64,000 bases of DNA from Clostridiaceae bacterium BRH_c20a (GCA_000961765.1 LADT01000088.1:54089-118088), one strand, 5' to 3'. Counted from the stretch's first letter, positions 26,962 through 36,493 are shown. Program-made: numbers and translations. Notes: a model not told the origin generated them from the sequence alone.

Positions 26962-27273
26962 ATACATTTACGAACAGTTACAGTAGGTCCAAATATAGGG
27001 AAAGAATATATCGGAAGGACAAAAAGTTGGGAAAGGTATGTACAACGTCAAAATGAGCACAGAAGAGAAGGTGCAAAAATTGGTGACGAATATATATTTA
27101 GAGAACTTGCAACTGGAGTTCCTGAAATTTGGTTGCCTTTTGTGGAACAATATAATATATTACTTCGTGGTGGAGGAATGCTAGATATTAATATTTTACA
27201 AAATAAAAGAATGGCCGTGGTAAAAAAACGATGGAATGACCATTTTATTTATATGGAAATCAGGGTGAAATAA
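26962..27273 (+). pseudogene. GIY-YIG-like nuclease toxin tip, 5'-truncated
   Basis: About 100 residues with no start codon: TVTVGPNIGKEYIGRTKSWE, RQNEHRREG, then PEIWLPFVEQYNILLRGG and LQNKRMAVVKKRWNDH. The YIGRTxxxxxRxxxHxxxG block followed by a glutamate in the VEQY helix and an NK pair resembles GIY-YIG nucleases used as polymorphic toxin tips. The delivery domains are absent. It is 19 bases ahead of an Imm26-type gene, which supports the toxin reading. Confidence 0.65.
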
Positions 27274-27292
27274 CTGATAAAGGGGAAATTTT

Positions 27293-28258
27293 ATGGGAAA
27301 AAGAATTAAACCAAAGGTCGGTGATGTTTTTACTTTTACCTTTAATGAAAACACAAATTGTTTTGGACAAATTATCTCTAATAAATCACCGTCAGCTAAA
27401 ATATATATTTTATTTGATTTTGTTTCTAATGAAATCCCAGATTTAAAAGAAATCATCAATAAGCCTATCTTGGCTATTGCCCACCTGGATGATTTTTCTA
27501 TTATGGATGGGGATTGGAAAGTGATTGGAAATACCGAGGTAGCTATAAAAAATATCAATTATCCAAATTATTTAAACGGTTTTAATGTAGTAGATTATGA
27601 GGGTAACATACTGAGGTCTGCCACACCGGAAGACATCCAAGAATTAGATTATCGAGAGACTAGTACTTCAGGTATTTTTGTCCGCATAGTGAAAGCAAAA
27701 TTTGTTGAGGATTGTATTGATAAGTATAAAGACTATCTTTTTGACAGCACCAAATGGATTAAAACAGATATAGAAACAGAATCATTATCGACTAATAAAA
27801 ATCCAAACAATAATGAATATACTTTCATGGATATAACAGAATCTTTTATGCGGAAGGCTGGATTAAATGATGACCAAATAAAAGCAAGATTTGAGAATAA
27901 AGAATTTATGGATTTATCCAAAGTCCTTTTAAACAATTTAAAACTCAATAGATACCAAACCATATATGATGAAAAAGTTATAAAAAAAGATGAAATATTG
28001 ATAACCATTAGATATAAAATAAGCGACCTTGGAATTAATATCACTCAAAACCTTGAAAAAAGATCTAAAATCGAGGCAATACTGGATAATTGTTTAAAAG
28101 AAGCTGGATTGGGAGATTGTGATGGTGGAGAAATTGGAAATGGAGAGATGCTTGTATTCTGTTTTGTAAAAGATCCTGAAAAAGCGGTGGACATTATTAA
28201 AGAAGAACTTAAAAAACACAATCTATTGACCGGAGCTAAAATAACCTATAACAGATAA
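27293..28258 (+). CDS. Imm26-type immunity protein with C-terminal extension
   Basis: A 321-residue soluble protein behind a good ribosome site (AAGGGGAAATTTT). The N-terminal domain (KPKVGDVFTFTF, then CFGQIIS, ILFDF and WKVIGN, about 1-125) matches the Imm26 pattern of polymorphic toxin immunity proteins. The C-terminal half (about 170-321) has a helical segment and a second alpha/beta part ending KAVDIIKEELKKHNLLTGAKI, which I do not recognise. It is longer than a lone Imm26 domain. It probably protects against the preceding GIY-YIG-like tip. Confidence 0.7.
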   Translation: MGKRIKPKVGDVFTFTFNENTNCFGQIISNKSPSAKIYILFDFVSNEIPDLKEIINKPILAIAHLDDFSIMDGDWKVIGNTEVAIKNINYPNYLNGFNVVDYEGNILRSATPEDIQELDYRETSTSGIFVRIVKAKFVEDCIDKYKDYLFDSTKWIKTDIETESLSTNKNPNNNEYTFMDITESFMRKAGLNDDQIKARFENKEFMDLSKVLLNNLKLNRYQTIYDEKVIKKDEILITIRYKISDLGINITQNLEKRSKIEAILDNCLKEAGLGDCDGGEIGNGEMLVFCFVKDPEKAVDIIKEELKKHNLLTGAKITYNR

Positions 28259-28270
28259 TAGTCAAGTAAA

Positions 28271-28308
28271 AGGGGGCGTAACGAAACTTTTGTTTCGTTG
28301 CACCCCCT
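28271..28308. terminator. large hairpin closing the toxin island
   Basis: Arms of 17 bases (AGGGGGCGTAACGAAAC against GTTTCGTTGCACCCCCT, 15 of 17 paired) around TTTT, 12 bases after the Imm26 gene. No long T run follows, so it may be a repeat element that doubles as a terminator. Confidence 0.65.
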
Positions 28309-28351
28309 GGTTTTGTAGTTAGCAATGATTTGGTTATAAAGTTGCATATTC

Positions 28352-28450
28352 GTTAGGTTAAGATTGGACTAACATTTATGCTTAATATTCAATCCTAAGC
28401 TAGCGAAGCGAAATCTTAATCTTAACCTTAACCTCAACCTCAACCTTGAA
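28352..28450. repeat. inverted hexamer arrays downstream of fabF
   Basis: Left GTTAGGTTAAGATTGG, right AATCTTAATCTTAACC followed by TTAACC/TCAACC hexamers (28411-28448), with GCTAGCGAAGCGAAAT beside them. This has the same architecture as 6514-6794 and 50812-50958. Confidence 0.85.
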
Positions 28451-28451
28451 T

Positions 28452-28483
28452 AAAAGAAGGTTAGCTCCCGCTAACCTTCTTTT
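28452..28483 (-). terminator. terminator at the end of the fab operon
   Basis: Perfect 14-base stem AAAAGAAGGTTAGC / GCTAACCTTCTTTT with a 4-base loop, overlapping the fabF stop codon. It has T-rich flanks in both directions, so it could work on both strands and insulate fab from the toxin island. Confidence 0.88.
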
Positions 28484-29726
28484 ATTCACTATATTTCCCC
28501 AAAACAACAGTGGCATTATGGCCACCAAAGCCTAAAGAATTTGATAAAGCAAATTTTATCTCTTTTTCCCGTTTTACATTAGGTACATAGTCTAAATCAA
28601 GTTCGGGATCAGGATTTTCATAATTAATAGTTGGGGGAATTTGGCCATGTTTTAGAGCTAGAGATGTAGCTGCTAATTCTAACGCTCCTGCAGCTCCTAA
28701 AAGGTGACCAGTCATTGATTTAGTGGAGCTTATCAAAACTTGACTGACTGCTTCACCAAAGACCTGCTTAATAGCCAGGGTTTCAAACTTATCATTTAGT
28801 TCTGTTGATGTACCATGGGCATTAATATAGTCGATTTGACTAGGTTTTAAGCCTGCATCATTAATGGCCATATCCATAGCTCTAGCAGCACCTTCACCTT
28901 CAGGGGCTGGTGCAGTAATGTGATGGGCATCAGCGGTAGAACCATAACCTAGAATCTCAGAATAAATCTGAGCACCTCTATTTTGAGCATGTTCGAGACT
29001 TTCCAAAATTAATATCGCAGAACCTTCACCCATAACAAAGCCGTCCCGATCTCTTTCAAAGGGTCGACTTGCTTTAGTTGGCTCATCATTACGGGTAGAT
29101 AAGGCTCTCATAGCACAAAAACCGGAAAAGGCTAAAGGAGTGATAGAAGCCTCGGTACCACCGCTAATAACTATATCAGCGTCTCCCCTCTGGATTAACT
29201 TAAAAGCATCACCTACAGCATTTGTCCCAGAGGCACAAGCACTTACTACAGTAATATTGGGTCCTTTTGCGCCAAGATGAATGGAGATTTGACCTGCCGC
29301 CATATTTACAATCATCATAGGAACCATAAATGGACTAACCCGATTAGGACCTTTATTAAGCAATACTTTACACTGATCCTCAAAGGTTTCAATACCACCG
29401 ATCCCAGAACCAAGAATAACACCCATCCTATTTAAATCTACTTGTGATAAGTCCATTCCACTGTCTTCTACAGCCATTTTAGCACCGGCTACTGCATATT
29501 GAGTAAATAAGTCCATCCGCCTAGCTTCTTTTTTATCTATATAGTTCTCTACCTGGAAATCCTTTACTTCACCTGCAATTCTAGTAGTCAACTCTGAGGC
29601 ATCAAAACGAGTTATGGGACCTATACCTGATTGCCCTTCTAAAAGACTTGACCAAAACTTTTCAATCCCTGTTCCTACAGGTGAAATAACACCAATACCA
29701 GTAACAACAACCCTTCTATTAGACAT
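28482..29726 (-). CDS. fabF: beta-ketoacyl-ACP synthase II
   Basis: Condensing enzyme for fatty-acid chain elongation, 414 residues. The catalytic triad is visible: Cys in [16 protein letters not shown], His in [11 protein letters not shown] and His in [17 protein letters not shown], with the C-terminal [15 protein letters not shown]. It is the last gene of the fab operon. A heptamer array (AGTGACT units, 29748-29780) separates it from the preceding gene. Confidence 0.98.
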   Translation of the reverse strand: MSNRRVVVTGIGVISPVGTGIEKFWSSLLEGQSGIGPITRFDASELTTRIAGEVKDFQVENYIDKKEARRMDLFTQYAVAGAKMAVEDSGMDLSQVDLNRMGVILGSGIGGIETFEDQCKVLLNKGPNRVSPFMVPMMIVNMAAGQISIHLGAKGPNITVVSACASGTNAVGDAFKLIQRGDADIVISGGTEASITPLAFSGFCAMRALSTRNDEPTKASRPFERDRDGFVMGEGSAILILESLEHAQNRGAQIYSEILGYGSTADAHHITAPAPEGEGAARAMDMAINDAGLKPSQIDYINAHGTSTELNDKFETLAIKQVFGEAVSQVLISSTKSMTGHLLGAAGALELAATSLALKHGQIPPTINYENPDPELDLDYVPNVKREKEIKFALSNSLGFGGHNATVVLGKYSE

Positions 29727-29747
29727 TTTAACACCCTCTCAAAGTAA

Positions 29748-29780
29748 TAGTGACTAGTGACTAGTGACTAGTCACTAGTA
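29748..29780. repeat. heptamer array upstream of fabF
   Basis: Three perfect TAGTGAC units followed by the inverted TAGTCACTAGT. The unit is nearly self-complementary, so the array can fold on itself. Confidence 0.9.
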
Positions 29781-29831
29781 TCAAAACTATTAATGATTTA
29801 CCAATTATAAAACACTACTTCACTATTATTT

Positions 29832-30776
29832 TTAAAGCTTTTTAAAATCCTCCACCAGCTTACGGATAATCTCACCTGCAGGTAAAATCTCATTAATTTT
29901 TTCAATATATTCACCGGAAAAGATCAAGCCTTTTTCTAAGTTACCCTTTTGTGCATTTTCTAAGGCATCCATAATACAAAAGTTTTGTTTGCATTTTTTT
30001 AAACAAGAAACACAGTTCTCAGGTGAAAGATCATAATCAGTATTAATTTTCTCACTAAATTCGTTTCTAATTGCCCGGCCTGGTAAGCCTACTGGGCTAT
30101 CAATTAAAACAATATCTTCTCGTTTAGCTCGTACATAAACTTCTTTCAGATTAGGAGCTGCATTGGATTCTGTAGATGCAGCAAAGCGTATACCCATTTG
30201 AACTCCGTCAGCACCCAAATCAAAGGCTTCTTTCATATCTAGTGCATCAATTATTCCCCCAGCTGCCACTACTGGAATAGATACTGCATTTTTTACTAGG
30301 GGTACAATATGCCGCATAGACTCAAGGGTCCCTAAATGACCACCGGCTTCTTTCCCTTCCACCACAAGAGCCGAGGCACCTAATACCTCAGACAATTTTG
30401 CTAATTTGGCTGTAGAGACTATAGGCACTAGAGGGACCTTGGCTTCAGTACACCATTTGAAAATATCTCTAGAAAACCCAGCACCCTGAATAATTAAATC
30501 TATACCTTCTTCTAAGGCAGTATTAACAATTTGAGCAAATTTAGAGACAGCAAACATAATATTAATACCAATTATTCCATCTGAGTTTTCCCGAGCCCAG
30601 CGGATCTGCCTTTTAAGCTCATCAATACCCATCCCACTAGCCGCAATTATACCAATACCGCCAGCATTAGCAACTGCAGCTGCTAATGGAGCAGTGGAAA
30701 TCCGAACAGCCATACCCCCTTGAATAATGGGGTATTTAGGTTTTAAAGCACCTATTTCTAAAACTGGTAATTTCAA
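29832..30776 (-). CDS. FabK-like flavoprotein (nitronate monooxygenase/enoyl reductase family) with C-terminal Cys cluster
   Basis: A TIM-barrel FMN enzyme of 314 residues if started at TTG 30776 (LPVLEIGALKPKYP follows, after GGAGGAG). PIIQGGMAVRI, the catalytic-type His in EGKEAGGHLG and AAGGIIDALDM are shared with FabK. Unlike the second fabK at 32815-33744 it has a cysteine cluster near residue 260 (CVSCLKKCKQNFC), which might bind metal. It sits between acpP and fabF, separated from acpP by a hairpin. The role may be an accessory enoyl reductase or nitronate detoxification; I cannot decide. Confidence 0.82.
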   Translation of the reverse strand: MKLPVLEIGALKPKYPIIQGGMAVRISTAPLAAAVANAGGIGIIAASGMGIDELKRQIRWARENSDGIIGINIMFAVSKFAQIVNTALEEGIDLIIQGAGFSRDIFKWCTEAKVPLVPIVSTAKLAKLSEVLGASALVVEGKEAGGHLGTLESMRHIVPLVKNAVSIPVVAAGGIIDALDMKEAFDLGADGVQMGIRFAASTESNAAPNLKEVYVRAKREDIVLIDSPVGLPGRAIRNEFSEKINTDYDLSPENCVSCLKKCKQNFCIMDALENAQKGNLEKGLIFSGEYIEKINEILPAGEIIRKLVEDFKKL

Positions 30777-30806
30777 CCGTAACTCCTCCAATATATCTAT
30801 TTGAAG

Positions 30807-30836
30807 AAAAGTCCCGCAACCAATACGGGACTTTTT
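30807..30836 (-). terminator. terminator/attenuator after acpP
   Basis: On the minus strand AAAAGTCCCG pairs with CGGGACTTTT, with loop TATTGGTTG, ending in a T run. It lies 9 bases after the acpP stop and would raise acpP output relative to the FabK-like gene and fabF. Confidence 0.82.
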
Positions 30837-30844
30837 CATCTAGC

Positions 30845-31075
30845 TTATTGTACTTTTGTTTTGATATATTCTACAGCTTTTCCAATACTTCTGATTTTCT
30901 CAGCATCTTCATCAGGAATTTCTATATCGAACTCCTCTTCTAATGCCATTACTAGTTCAACTACATCCAGAGAGTCAGCATTCAAATCTTCAAAGCTAGT
31001 CTCTAAAGTCACCTCATCGGCATCAACGCCTAATTGATCAACAACTATAGATTTTATTTTTTCAAATAAATCCAT
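30845..31075 (-). CDS. acpP: acyl carrier protein
   Basis: A 76-residue carrier of growing acyl chains. The phosphopantetheine serine is in [20 protein letters not shown]. The start is ATG 31075 after GAAGGAGGTG. A longer frame only adds the translated ribosome site. The acidic composition and IPDEDAEKI end are typical. Confidence 0.98.
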   Translation of the reverse strand: MDLFEKIKSIVVDQLGVDADEVTLETSFEDLNADSLDVVELVMALEEEFDIEIPDEDAEKIRSIGKAVEYIKTKVQ

Positions 31076-31113
31076 CTCTTCACCTCCTTCCACAAATACT
31101 AACTATAATAATC

Positions 31114-31857
31114 TTACATTACCATTCCACCGTCAACACAAATTATTTGACCAGTAATATATTCTGCTTGGGAAGAGGCCAAAAAGCTTACCACACCAGC
31201 GATATCCTCTGTCTTTCCAAGTCTCCGTAAAGGTATTCGAGTTAAAAGCTGTTCTTTAATTTCCTCTGGTAGTTTATCAGTCATATCTGTTGTGATAAAA
31301 CCAGGCGCAACACCATTGACCTGAATACCCCGTGATGCCAGCTCTAAAGCCATTGATTTGGTAAAACCAATAACACCCGATTTAGCCGCAGCATAATTAC
31401 TCTGCCCAGCATTACCAGTAAGACCTACTACTGAGGTAATGTTTATGATTTTCCCTTTTTTTTGCTTCATCATACTCCTAATAACAGCCTTGGTACAGTT
31501 AAATACGCCTTTAAGATTTGTTTCTAATACTATATCCCAATCTTCTTCCTTCATTCTCATTAATAAATTATCTCTAGTTATCCCGGCGTTATTAACTAAA
31601 ATATTTACAGGTCCCAGCTGATTTTCAATTTCTTTAAACATCTCTGCTACCTCTAGAGTTGAAGCAACATCGGCTTTGACTGCAAAAGCTTCCCCACCTG
31701 AGTTAACAATCATCTCAACTACTTCTTGAGCCTTTTCTTTACTACCCATATAATTAACTGCTACTTTAGCACCCTTTTGGGCTAATTCCAGCGCAACAGC
31801 CTTACCTATTCCTCGAGAGGCACCGGTAACTAAAGCTACCTGGCCTAATAGATTCAC
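31114..31857 (-). CDS. fabG: 3-oxoacyl-ACP reductase
   Basis: NADPH-dependent short-chain reductase. The cofactor motif is [12 protein letters not shown], with NNAGIT, the catalytic Tyr/Lys in [13 protein letters not shown] and PGFITTDMT. The start may be GTG 31857 (with AGGTGAT as ribosome site, 247 residues) or ATG 31866. It is next to fabD, whose stop codon ends 2 bases before the GTG. Confidence 0.97.
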   Translation of the reverse strand: MNLLGQVALVTGASRGIGKAVALELAQKGAKVAVNYMGSKEKAQEVVEMIVNSGGEAFAVKADVASTLEVAEMFKEIENQLGPVNILVNNAGITRDNLLMRMKEEDWDIVLETNLKGVFNCTKAVIRSMMKQKKGKIINITSVVGLTGNAGQSNYAAAKSGVIGFTKSMALELASRGIQVNGVAPGFITTDMTDKLPEEIKEQLLTRIPLRRLGKTEDIAGVVSFLASSQAEYITGQIICVDGGMVM

Positions 31858-31858
31858 T

Positions 31859-32803
31859 TTAATCATCACCTGCCTTTAAACCTTGTAAGGTTTCTTTTAG
31901 GGAAAGAGAATCCTCAATATTAAATGTTTTTACGTTTTTATCTATTTTTTTAATTAAGCCTGTCAGTACTTTGCCGGCTCCAATTTCCACAAAGGTAGTT
32001 ACACCTTTATTAATCATTTCCCTTACCGACTGTTCCCACTTTACCGAACTACTGACTTGTTTAATTAAACCTTCTTTTATTTCCTCTGAGGTTGTTACAG
32101 CTTTTGCCGATATGTTAGCAATCAAAGGAATAGTGGTGTCTTTTATTTCAATAGTATCTATAGCCTCTTGCAGTCTTATACCTGTCTGTTCTAATAAAGA
32201 TGAATGAAAGGGACCACTTACCGGCAAAAGAATTGCTCTTTTAGCACCGAAATCTTTAGCAAGGCTTACCGCCTTTTCCACCGCGGGAGTATGACCAGCT
32301 ATAACTATTTGACCAGGACAATTAAAGTTAGCAGGTTCGATAACCCCCATATCCCTTGAAATCTTACACAAATCTAGGACCTTATCTATATCAAGACCCA
32401 AAATTGCTGCCATGGTCCCTTCACCAGGTGGTACAGCCTCCTGCATAAATTTACCTCTTTGCTCTACTAACCAAACAGCATCAGAAAATTTAAGTGCTCC
32501 TGCCGCTACTAACGCAGAATATTCCCCTAGACTGTGACCTGCTACAAATTGTGGCTTAATACCTTCTTCTTTAATTAATTGAAAACAAGCTATACTGGTA
32601 GTTAAAAGTGCGGGTTGAGTATGTATTGTTAGTTTGAGTTTTTCCTCCGAACCATTAAAACATAAATCAGATAAACTGTAACCCAGTCTAGCATCTGCCT
32701 CTTCATAAACAGCCTTAGCTTGGGAAAAGTTATCAGCTATTTCCTTACCCATGCCCACATATTGAGCACCTTGGCCCGGAAAAACAAAGGCTATTTTGCC
32801 CAT
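31859..32803 (-). CDS. fabD: malonyl-CoA:ACP transacylase
   Basis: Loads malonyl groups onto ACP. 314 residues with [11 protein letters not shown] near the start, the nucleophile in [15 protein letters not shown], the partner His in [11 protein letters not shown] and [15 protein letters not shown] at the end. It is in the standard fabK-fabD-fabG order. Confidence 0.98.
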   Translation of the reverse strand: MGKIAFVFPGQGAQYVGMGKEIADNFSQAKAVYEEADARLGYSLSDLCFNGSEEKLKLTIHTQPALLTTSIACFQLIKEEGIKPQFVAGHSLGEYSALVAAGALKFSDAVWLVEQRGKFMQEAVPPGEGTMAAILGLDIDKVLDLCKISRDMGVIEPANFNCPGQIVIAGHTPAVEKAVSLAKDFGAKRAILLPVSGPFHSSLLEQTGIRLQEAIDTIEIKDTTIPLIANISAKAVTTSEEIKEGLIKQVSSSVKWEQSVREMINKGVTTFVEIGAGKVLTGLIKKIDKNVKTFNIEDSLSLKETLQGLKAGDD

Positions 32804-32814
32804 ACTTTTCCTCC

Positions 32815-33744
32815 TTAAAAGAATTTTTGCAGGTCTAATAGTGTTTGTTTTCCTTCAGATATTATCTCATCGATAATTTGTTGGGCTGGTTGGACTTTAG
32901 TAACCATAGCCGCAATCTGACCAGCCATTATCGAACCCATTGCTATATCACCTTCCACAGCTGCTATCCTTAGCTTACCAGCACCTAATTTTTCAAATTC
33001 CTCCGGACTAGCATTTCGGGAGACCAGTTCATCAAAAGCCCGGGTCAGCTTGTTTTTTATAACTCTTACATGGTGACCATTATATCCGGTTAAAACGGTA
33101 TCACGATCTTTTGCCTTAAGAATAGCTTCTTTATATTTTTCATGAACTGTACACTCCGTAGCACAAACAAATCTTGTACCCATTTGTACTCCAATAGCGC
33201 CTAAACTTAAGGCTGCTATTAAGCCTCTACCATCATATACACCACCGGCAGCAATTACCGGAATATCAACGGCATCAACTATCTGAGGGACCAAAGCCAT
33301 AGTAGTTAATTCTCCTACATGACCCCCACATTCCATTCCTTCAGCAATTAAACCATCTACACCATTTCGAGCTAGTCTCTTGGCTAATGCTACTGAAGAC
33401 ACTACCGGAAACACTTTAATGTCTGCCTCTTTTAACTTAGCAATATGTTTACCAGGATTACCGGCGCCGGTAGTAATTACCGCTACCTTTTCTTCTATAA
33501 CAACATTTATTATATCCTCTACAAAGGGAGACATATAATATACATTAACACCAAAAGGTTTATTAGTTAACTTTTGGGCTTTTTTAATTTGGTCTCGAAC
33601 AACCTCAGGAGGTGCATTCCCTGCTCCAATAATTCCTAACCCCCCGGCCTCTGAAACAGCGGCAGCTAACTCAGCGGTTGCAATCCAAGCCATACCTCCT
33701 TGAATAATGGGATATTTAATTCCTAATATTTCACATAAATTCAT
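32815..33744 (-). CDS. fabK: enoyl-ACP reductase II
   Basis: FMN-dependent reductase for the last step of each elongation cycle, 309 residues. It has YPIIQGGMAWIATAELAAAV, GIIGAGNAPPEVV, the catalytic His in EGMECGGHVGEL and AAGGVYDGRGL, all classical for FabK. Its place between fabH and fabD matches other Firmicutes. FabK is insensitive to triclosan in studied species. Confidence 0.96.
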   Translation of the reverse strand: MNLCEILGIKYPIIQGGMAWIATAELAAAVSEAGGLGIIGAGNAPPEVVRDQIKKAQKLTNKPFGVNVYYMSPFVEDIINVVIEEKVAVITTGAGNPGKHIAKLKEADIKVFPVVSSVALAKRLARNGVDGLIAEGMECGGHVGELTTMALVPQIVDAVDIPVIAAGGVYDGRGLIAALSLGAIGVQMGTRFVCATECTVHEKYKEAILKAKDRDTVLTGYNGHHVRVIKNKLTRAFDELVSRNASPEEFEKLGAGKLRIAAVEGDIAMGSIMAGQIAAMVTKVQPAQQIIDEIISEGKQTLLDLQKFF

Positions 33745-33764
33745 AGTAAGCAGATTAATCCCTC

Positions 33765-34763
33765 CTAATAATTCCAGCGTAAGACACAGGAGCCCCAGGT
33801 TAATCCGGCTCCGAAGCCTACCAACACTACAATATCATCCTTCTTGATTTTATTTTTTCTTACAGCTTCATCCAAGGCCACCGGAATTGAAGCACCAGAC
33901 ATATTTCCATATTTATCTAGGTTAATATATACCTTTTCCGCTGGCAGCTGCAAACGTTTGACAGCAGCATCTACAATTCTAATATTAGCCTGATGGGGAA
34001 CTAAAAAATCAACACTTTCGCGGGTTAAACCGGCTTTATCCAAAGCCTTTATTGAAGCCTCACCCATTATTCTGACTGCAAACTTATATACTTCATTTCC
34101 CGCCATAGTTAGATAATGCTTGCCTTTTTCTATTGTTTCAATGCTTGCCGGTAAACGAGACCCCCCGCCTTCCTGACATAATAACTCTGCGCCTGAACCA
34201 TCAGAACCCAGATCAAATGATAAAAAGCCTTTTCCTGTTTCTACAGGTCCCAAAACGGCAGCTCCTGCACCATCTCCAAATATTACCAGGGTATTTCGAT
34301 CAGCAGGATTTAGGATTCGGGTTAATGTTTCAGCACCTATTACCAATACATATTTATACATGCCCGTTGCTATAAATTGACTTGCAACAGATACTCCGTA
34401 AATAAACCCTGTACATGCTGCACTTAAATCAAAGGCCGCAGCTTTAGCTGCACCAATTTTTTCCTGAACAAAGCATGCAGTCGAAGGAAAGAACATATCA
34501 GGAGTAATTGTTGCAACTATTATTAGGTCAAGATCCTCAGGTTTTATCCCGGCAGCTTCAATAGCTCGTTGTGCCGCTAATATACTCAAATCAGATGTAG
34601 CCATATGGCTTTGGGCTTTTCGCCGTTCGCTTATTCCAGTTCTGGTTACAATCCACTCATCACTTGTGTCGACTATTTTTTCTAAATCCTTATTTGTGAC
34701 TACTTGATCGGGAACATAAGAACCCGTTCCAATAATTCCCACAGGAATCAAATTAGTCTCCAT
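33765..34763 (-). CDS. fabH: beta-ketoacyl-ACP synthase III
   Basis: Starts fatty-acid synthesis by condensing acyl-CoA with malonyl-ACP. Catalytic residues: Cys in DLSAACTGFIYG, His in VPHQANIRI and Asn in KYGNMSGASIPVAL. The start is ATG 34763, better spaced from GAGAGG than ATG 34769. It overlaps plsX by 11 bases, so the two are coupled. 332 residues. Confidence 0.98.
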   Translation of the reverse strand: METNLIPVGIIGTGSYVPDQVVTNKDLEKIVDTSDEWIVTRTGISERRKAQSHMATSDLSILAAQRAIEAAGIKPEDLDLIIVATITPDMFFPSTACFVQEKIGAAKAAAFDLSAACTGFIYGVSVASQFIATGMYKYVLVIGAETLTRILNPADRNTLVIFGDGAGAAVLGPVETGKGFLSFDLGSDGSGAELLCQEGGGSRLPASIETIEKGKHYLTMAGNEVYKFAVRIMGEASIKALDKAGLTRESVDFLVPHQANIRIVDAAVKRLQLPAEKVYINLDKYGNMSGASIPVALDEAVRKNKIKKDDIVVLVGFGAGLTWGSCVLRWNY

Positions 34764-35760
34764 TTCCATCCTCTCCCATATCCAAATTTCCTCTTAGTGC
34801 TTCTATAAAACCCTGGGAGTTACTTTCATAGGCTACCCGAATAGCATTATGGATGGCCTTGGATTTGGAACTGCCGTGACAAATAATGCTTATACCGTCA
34901 ACTCCTAATAACGGCGCTCCTCCATATTCTGTATAGTCCATCCGTTTTTTTAATCCAGTTAGTGCAGGCAGCATTAACCCTGACCCTATTTTAGCTGCTA
35001 CACTTTTGCTTATTTCATCTTTTAAGAGGTAGCTAAAAGAAAAAGCCATACCCTCAATAACCTTTAAAACAACATTTCCTACAAATCCATCACATACCAT
35101 AACATCGGCAGTCCCCTTAGGGATGTCTCTACCTTCAATGTTACCTATAAAGTTAATACCTTTTAATTTTACCAACTCTTGATAAGTTTTAATAACAAGT
35201 TCATTACCTTTTGTTTCTTCACCGCCAATATTAATCAAGGCAACTTTGGGACTATTTATTCCTAAAACCTTTTGGGCATAAACACTACCCATCTTAGCAA
35301 ATTGTAGTAAATTATGTACTTTACAGTCAGCGTTAGCTCCCGCATCTAAAAGAAGCTTTCCCCCTCCTAGTGTGGGTAATACAGTACCAATAGCAGGGCG
35401 GTCAACACCTTTAATCCGACCGAGACCAAATAATGCCGCCACCATTTGAGCCCCTGTGCTGCCTGCCGACACTACAGCTTGAGCTTCACCATTTTTTACC
35501 AATTTAGTAGCAACTGTAATTGAAGCATCTTTCTTTCGCCGATATGCTGTACCAGGATGATCTTCTATGGTAATAACTTCAGTGGCATGAATAATTTCTA
35601 GCTTATCATGTTTTTTAGCTATATGTTCTAATATCTTTTCCTTGTCGCCTACTAGAAATATTTTTTCAATCTGAGGATATATTTTTATAGCCTCCAGGGC
35701 CCCTTGTATTATTTCACCTGGTGCATTATCTCCGCCCATTACATCGAGAGCAACTCTCAC
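34753..35760 (-). CDS. plsX: phosphate acyltransferase PlsX
   Basis: Converts acyl-ACP to acyl-phosphate for phospholipid synthesis. It starts MRVALDVMGGDNAPGEIIQG and keeps AVVSAGSTGAQMVAALF, DAGANADCKVHNL and EYGGAPLLGVDGI. 335 residues. It follows fapR by 11 bases in the usual fapR-plsX-fabH order. Confidence 0.98.
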   Translation of the reverse strand: MRVALDVMGGDNAPGEIIQGALEAIKIYPQIEKIFLVGDKEKILEHIAKKHDKLEIIHATEVITIEDHPGTAYRRKKDASITVATKLVKNGEAQAVVSAGSTGAQMVAALFGLGRIKGVDRPAIGTVLPTLGGGKLLLDAGANADCKVHNLLQFAKMGSVYAQKVLGINSPKVALINIGGEETKGNELVIKTYQELVKLKGINFIGNIEGRDIPKGTADVMVCDGFVGNVVLKVIEGMAFSFSYLLKDEISKSVAAKIGSGLMLPALTGLKKRMDYTEYGGAPLLGVDGISIICHGSSKSKAIHNAIRVAYESNSQGFIEALRGNLDMGEDGNGD

Positions 35761-35771
35761 ACCAATTCCTC

Positions 35772-36326
35772 CTAACGTGAAACAACAATAAATTTACCGA
35801 CAAAGACCTCTTCTGCCCCTACCTTAGAAACGACTTTTACAAGATGTTTATTGGACCTCTGTCGCGCCAACACAGCAGTAGCTATTAGTTTTTCATTTAG
35901 ATAAACAGGTCGTCGATACCTAATCCGGGCACTCCCCGTTAAAACAATTTCGGCATCAATTAGGGCTACTGCCAGCATATTTGCTTGGGAAAATATATGA
36001 TGTCCCCTACAAACATGGCTTTTTTCTGCCACCATTTCAGAAGTAACTTCTAAAATAGAGGTGGCTTTTTTTCCTAAATCTAACTCAATCAATTCTCCAA
36101 TTATTTCTCTATCAGTAACAGATTTAACAATACTATAGTTTGCCTCCGCTACCCTTTTCATCCTTTCCCGGACTTCTGGGATACCTAATTCTAAACGGTC
36201 AAGGCGAATAGTTTGGATGCTGCAGCCAAATTTTTGGGCAAGCTCCTCATCAGTTGCAAACGGATTTTCCACCAAAAATACTTGAAGGTTTTCCTGTCTA
36301 TGCACTTTAACCAAACGCTTATTCAT
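35772..36326 (-). CDS. fapR: transcription factor FapR
   Basis: Repressor of fatty-acid and phospholipid genes, released by malonyl-CoA. The N-terminal helix-turn-helix (EELAQKFGCSIQTIRLDRLE, about 27-46) is followed by a hot-dog ligand domain (about 70-184, RGHHIFSQANMLAVALIDAE). A matching operator overlaps its own promoter (36355-36377). 184 residues, normal length. Confidence 0.96.
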   Translation of the reverse strand: MNKRLVKVHRQENLQVFLVENPFATDEELAQKFGCSIQTIRLDRLELGIPEVRERMKRVAEANYSIVKSVTDREIIGELIELDLGKKATSILEVTSEMVAEKSHVCRGHHIFSQANMLAVALIDAEIVLTGSARIRYRRPVYLNEKLIATAVLARQRSNKHLVKVVSKVGAEEVFVGKFIVVSR

Positions 36327-36354
36327 TATGTACCACCATTCCTTATATCAAGTA

Positions 36355-36405
36355 TTAGTACCTGATATCAATACCAAGTATAATATATTACTCGCTCTTT
36401 TGCAA
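36355..36405 (-). promoter_or_regulatory. fapR operon promoter with overlapping FapR box
   Basis: On the minus strand TTGCAA (36405-36400), a 17-base spacer, then TATACT (36382-36377) form a sigma-A-type promoter. Directly after it an imperfect palindrome at 36377-36355 has half-sites TTGGTATTGA and CAGGTACTAA (complement TTAGTACCTG), similar to the FapR box known from Bacillus. The position over the start site fits repression. Confidence 0.8.
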
Positions 36406-36447
36406 TAAATAATTCATTCTTTACCATTAAAAGACTATCGTCTATAG

Positions 36448-36477
36448 ACAAAAAAAAGCAAGCATTTATTTGCTTGC
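36448..36477 (-). terminator. terminator after rpmF
   Basis: GCAAGCA/TGCTTGC stem (36458-36477) followed on the minus strand by eight or more T residues. It separates yceD-rpmF from the fapR operon. Confidence 0.88.
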
Positions 36478-36493
36478 CCTTTAAACATAAATA

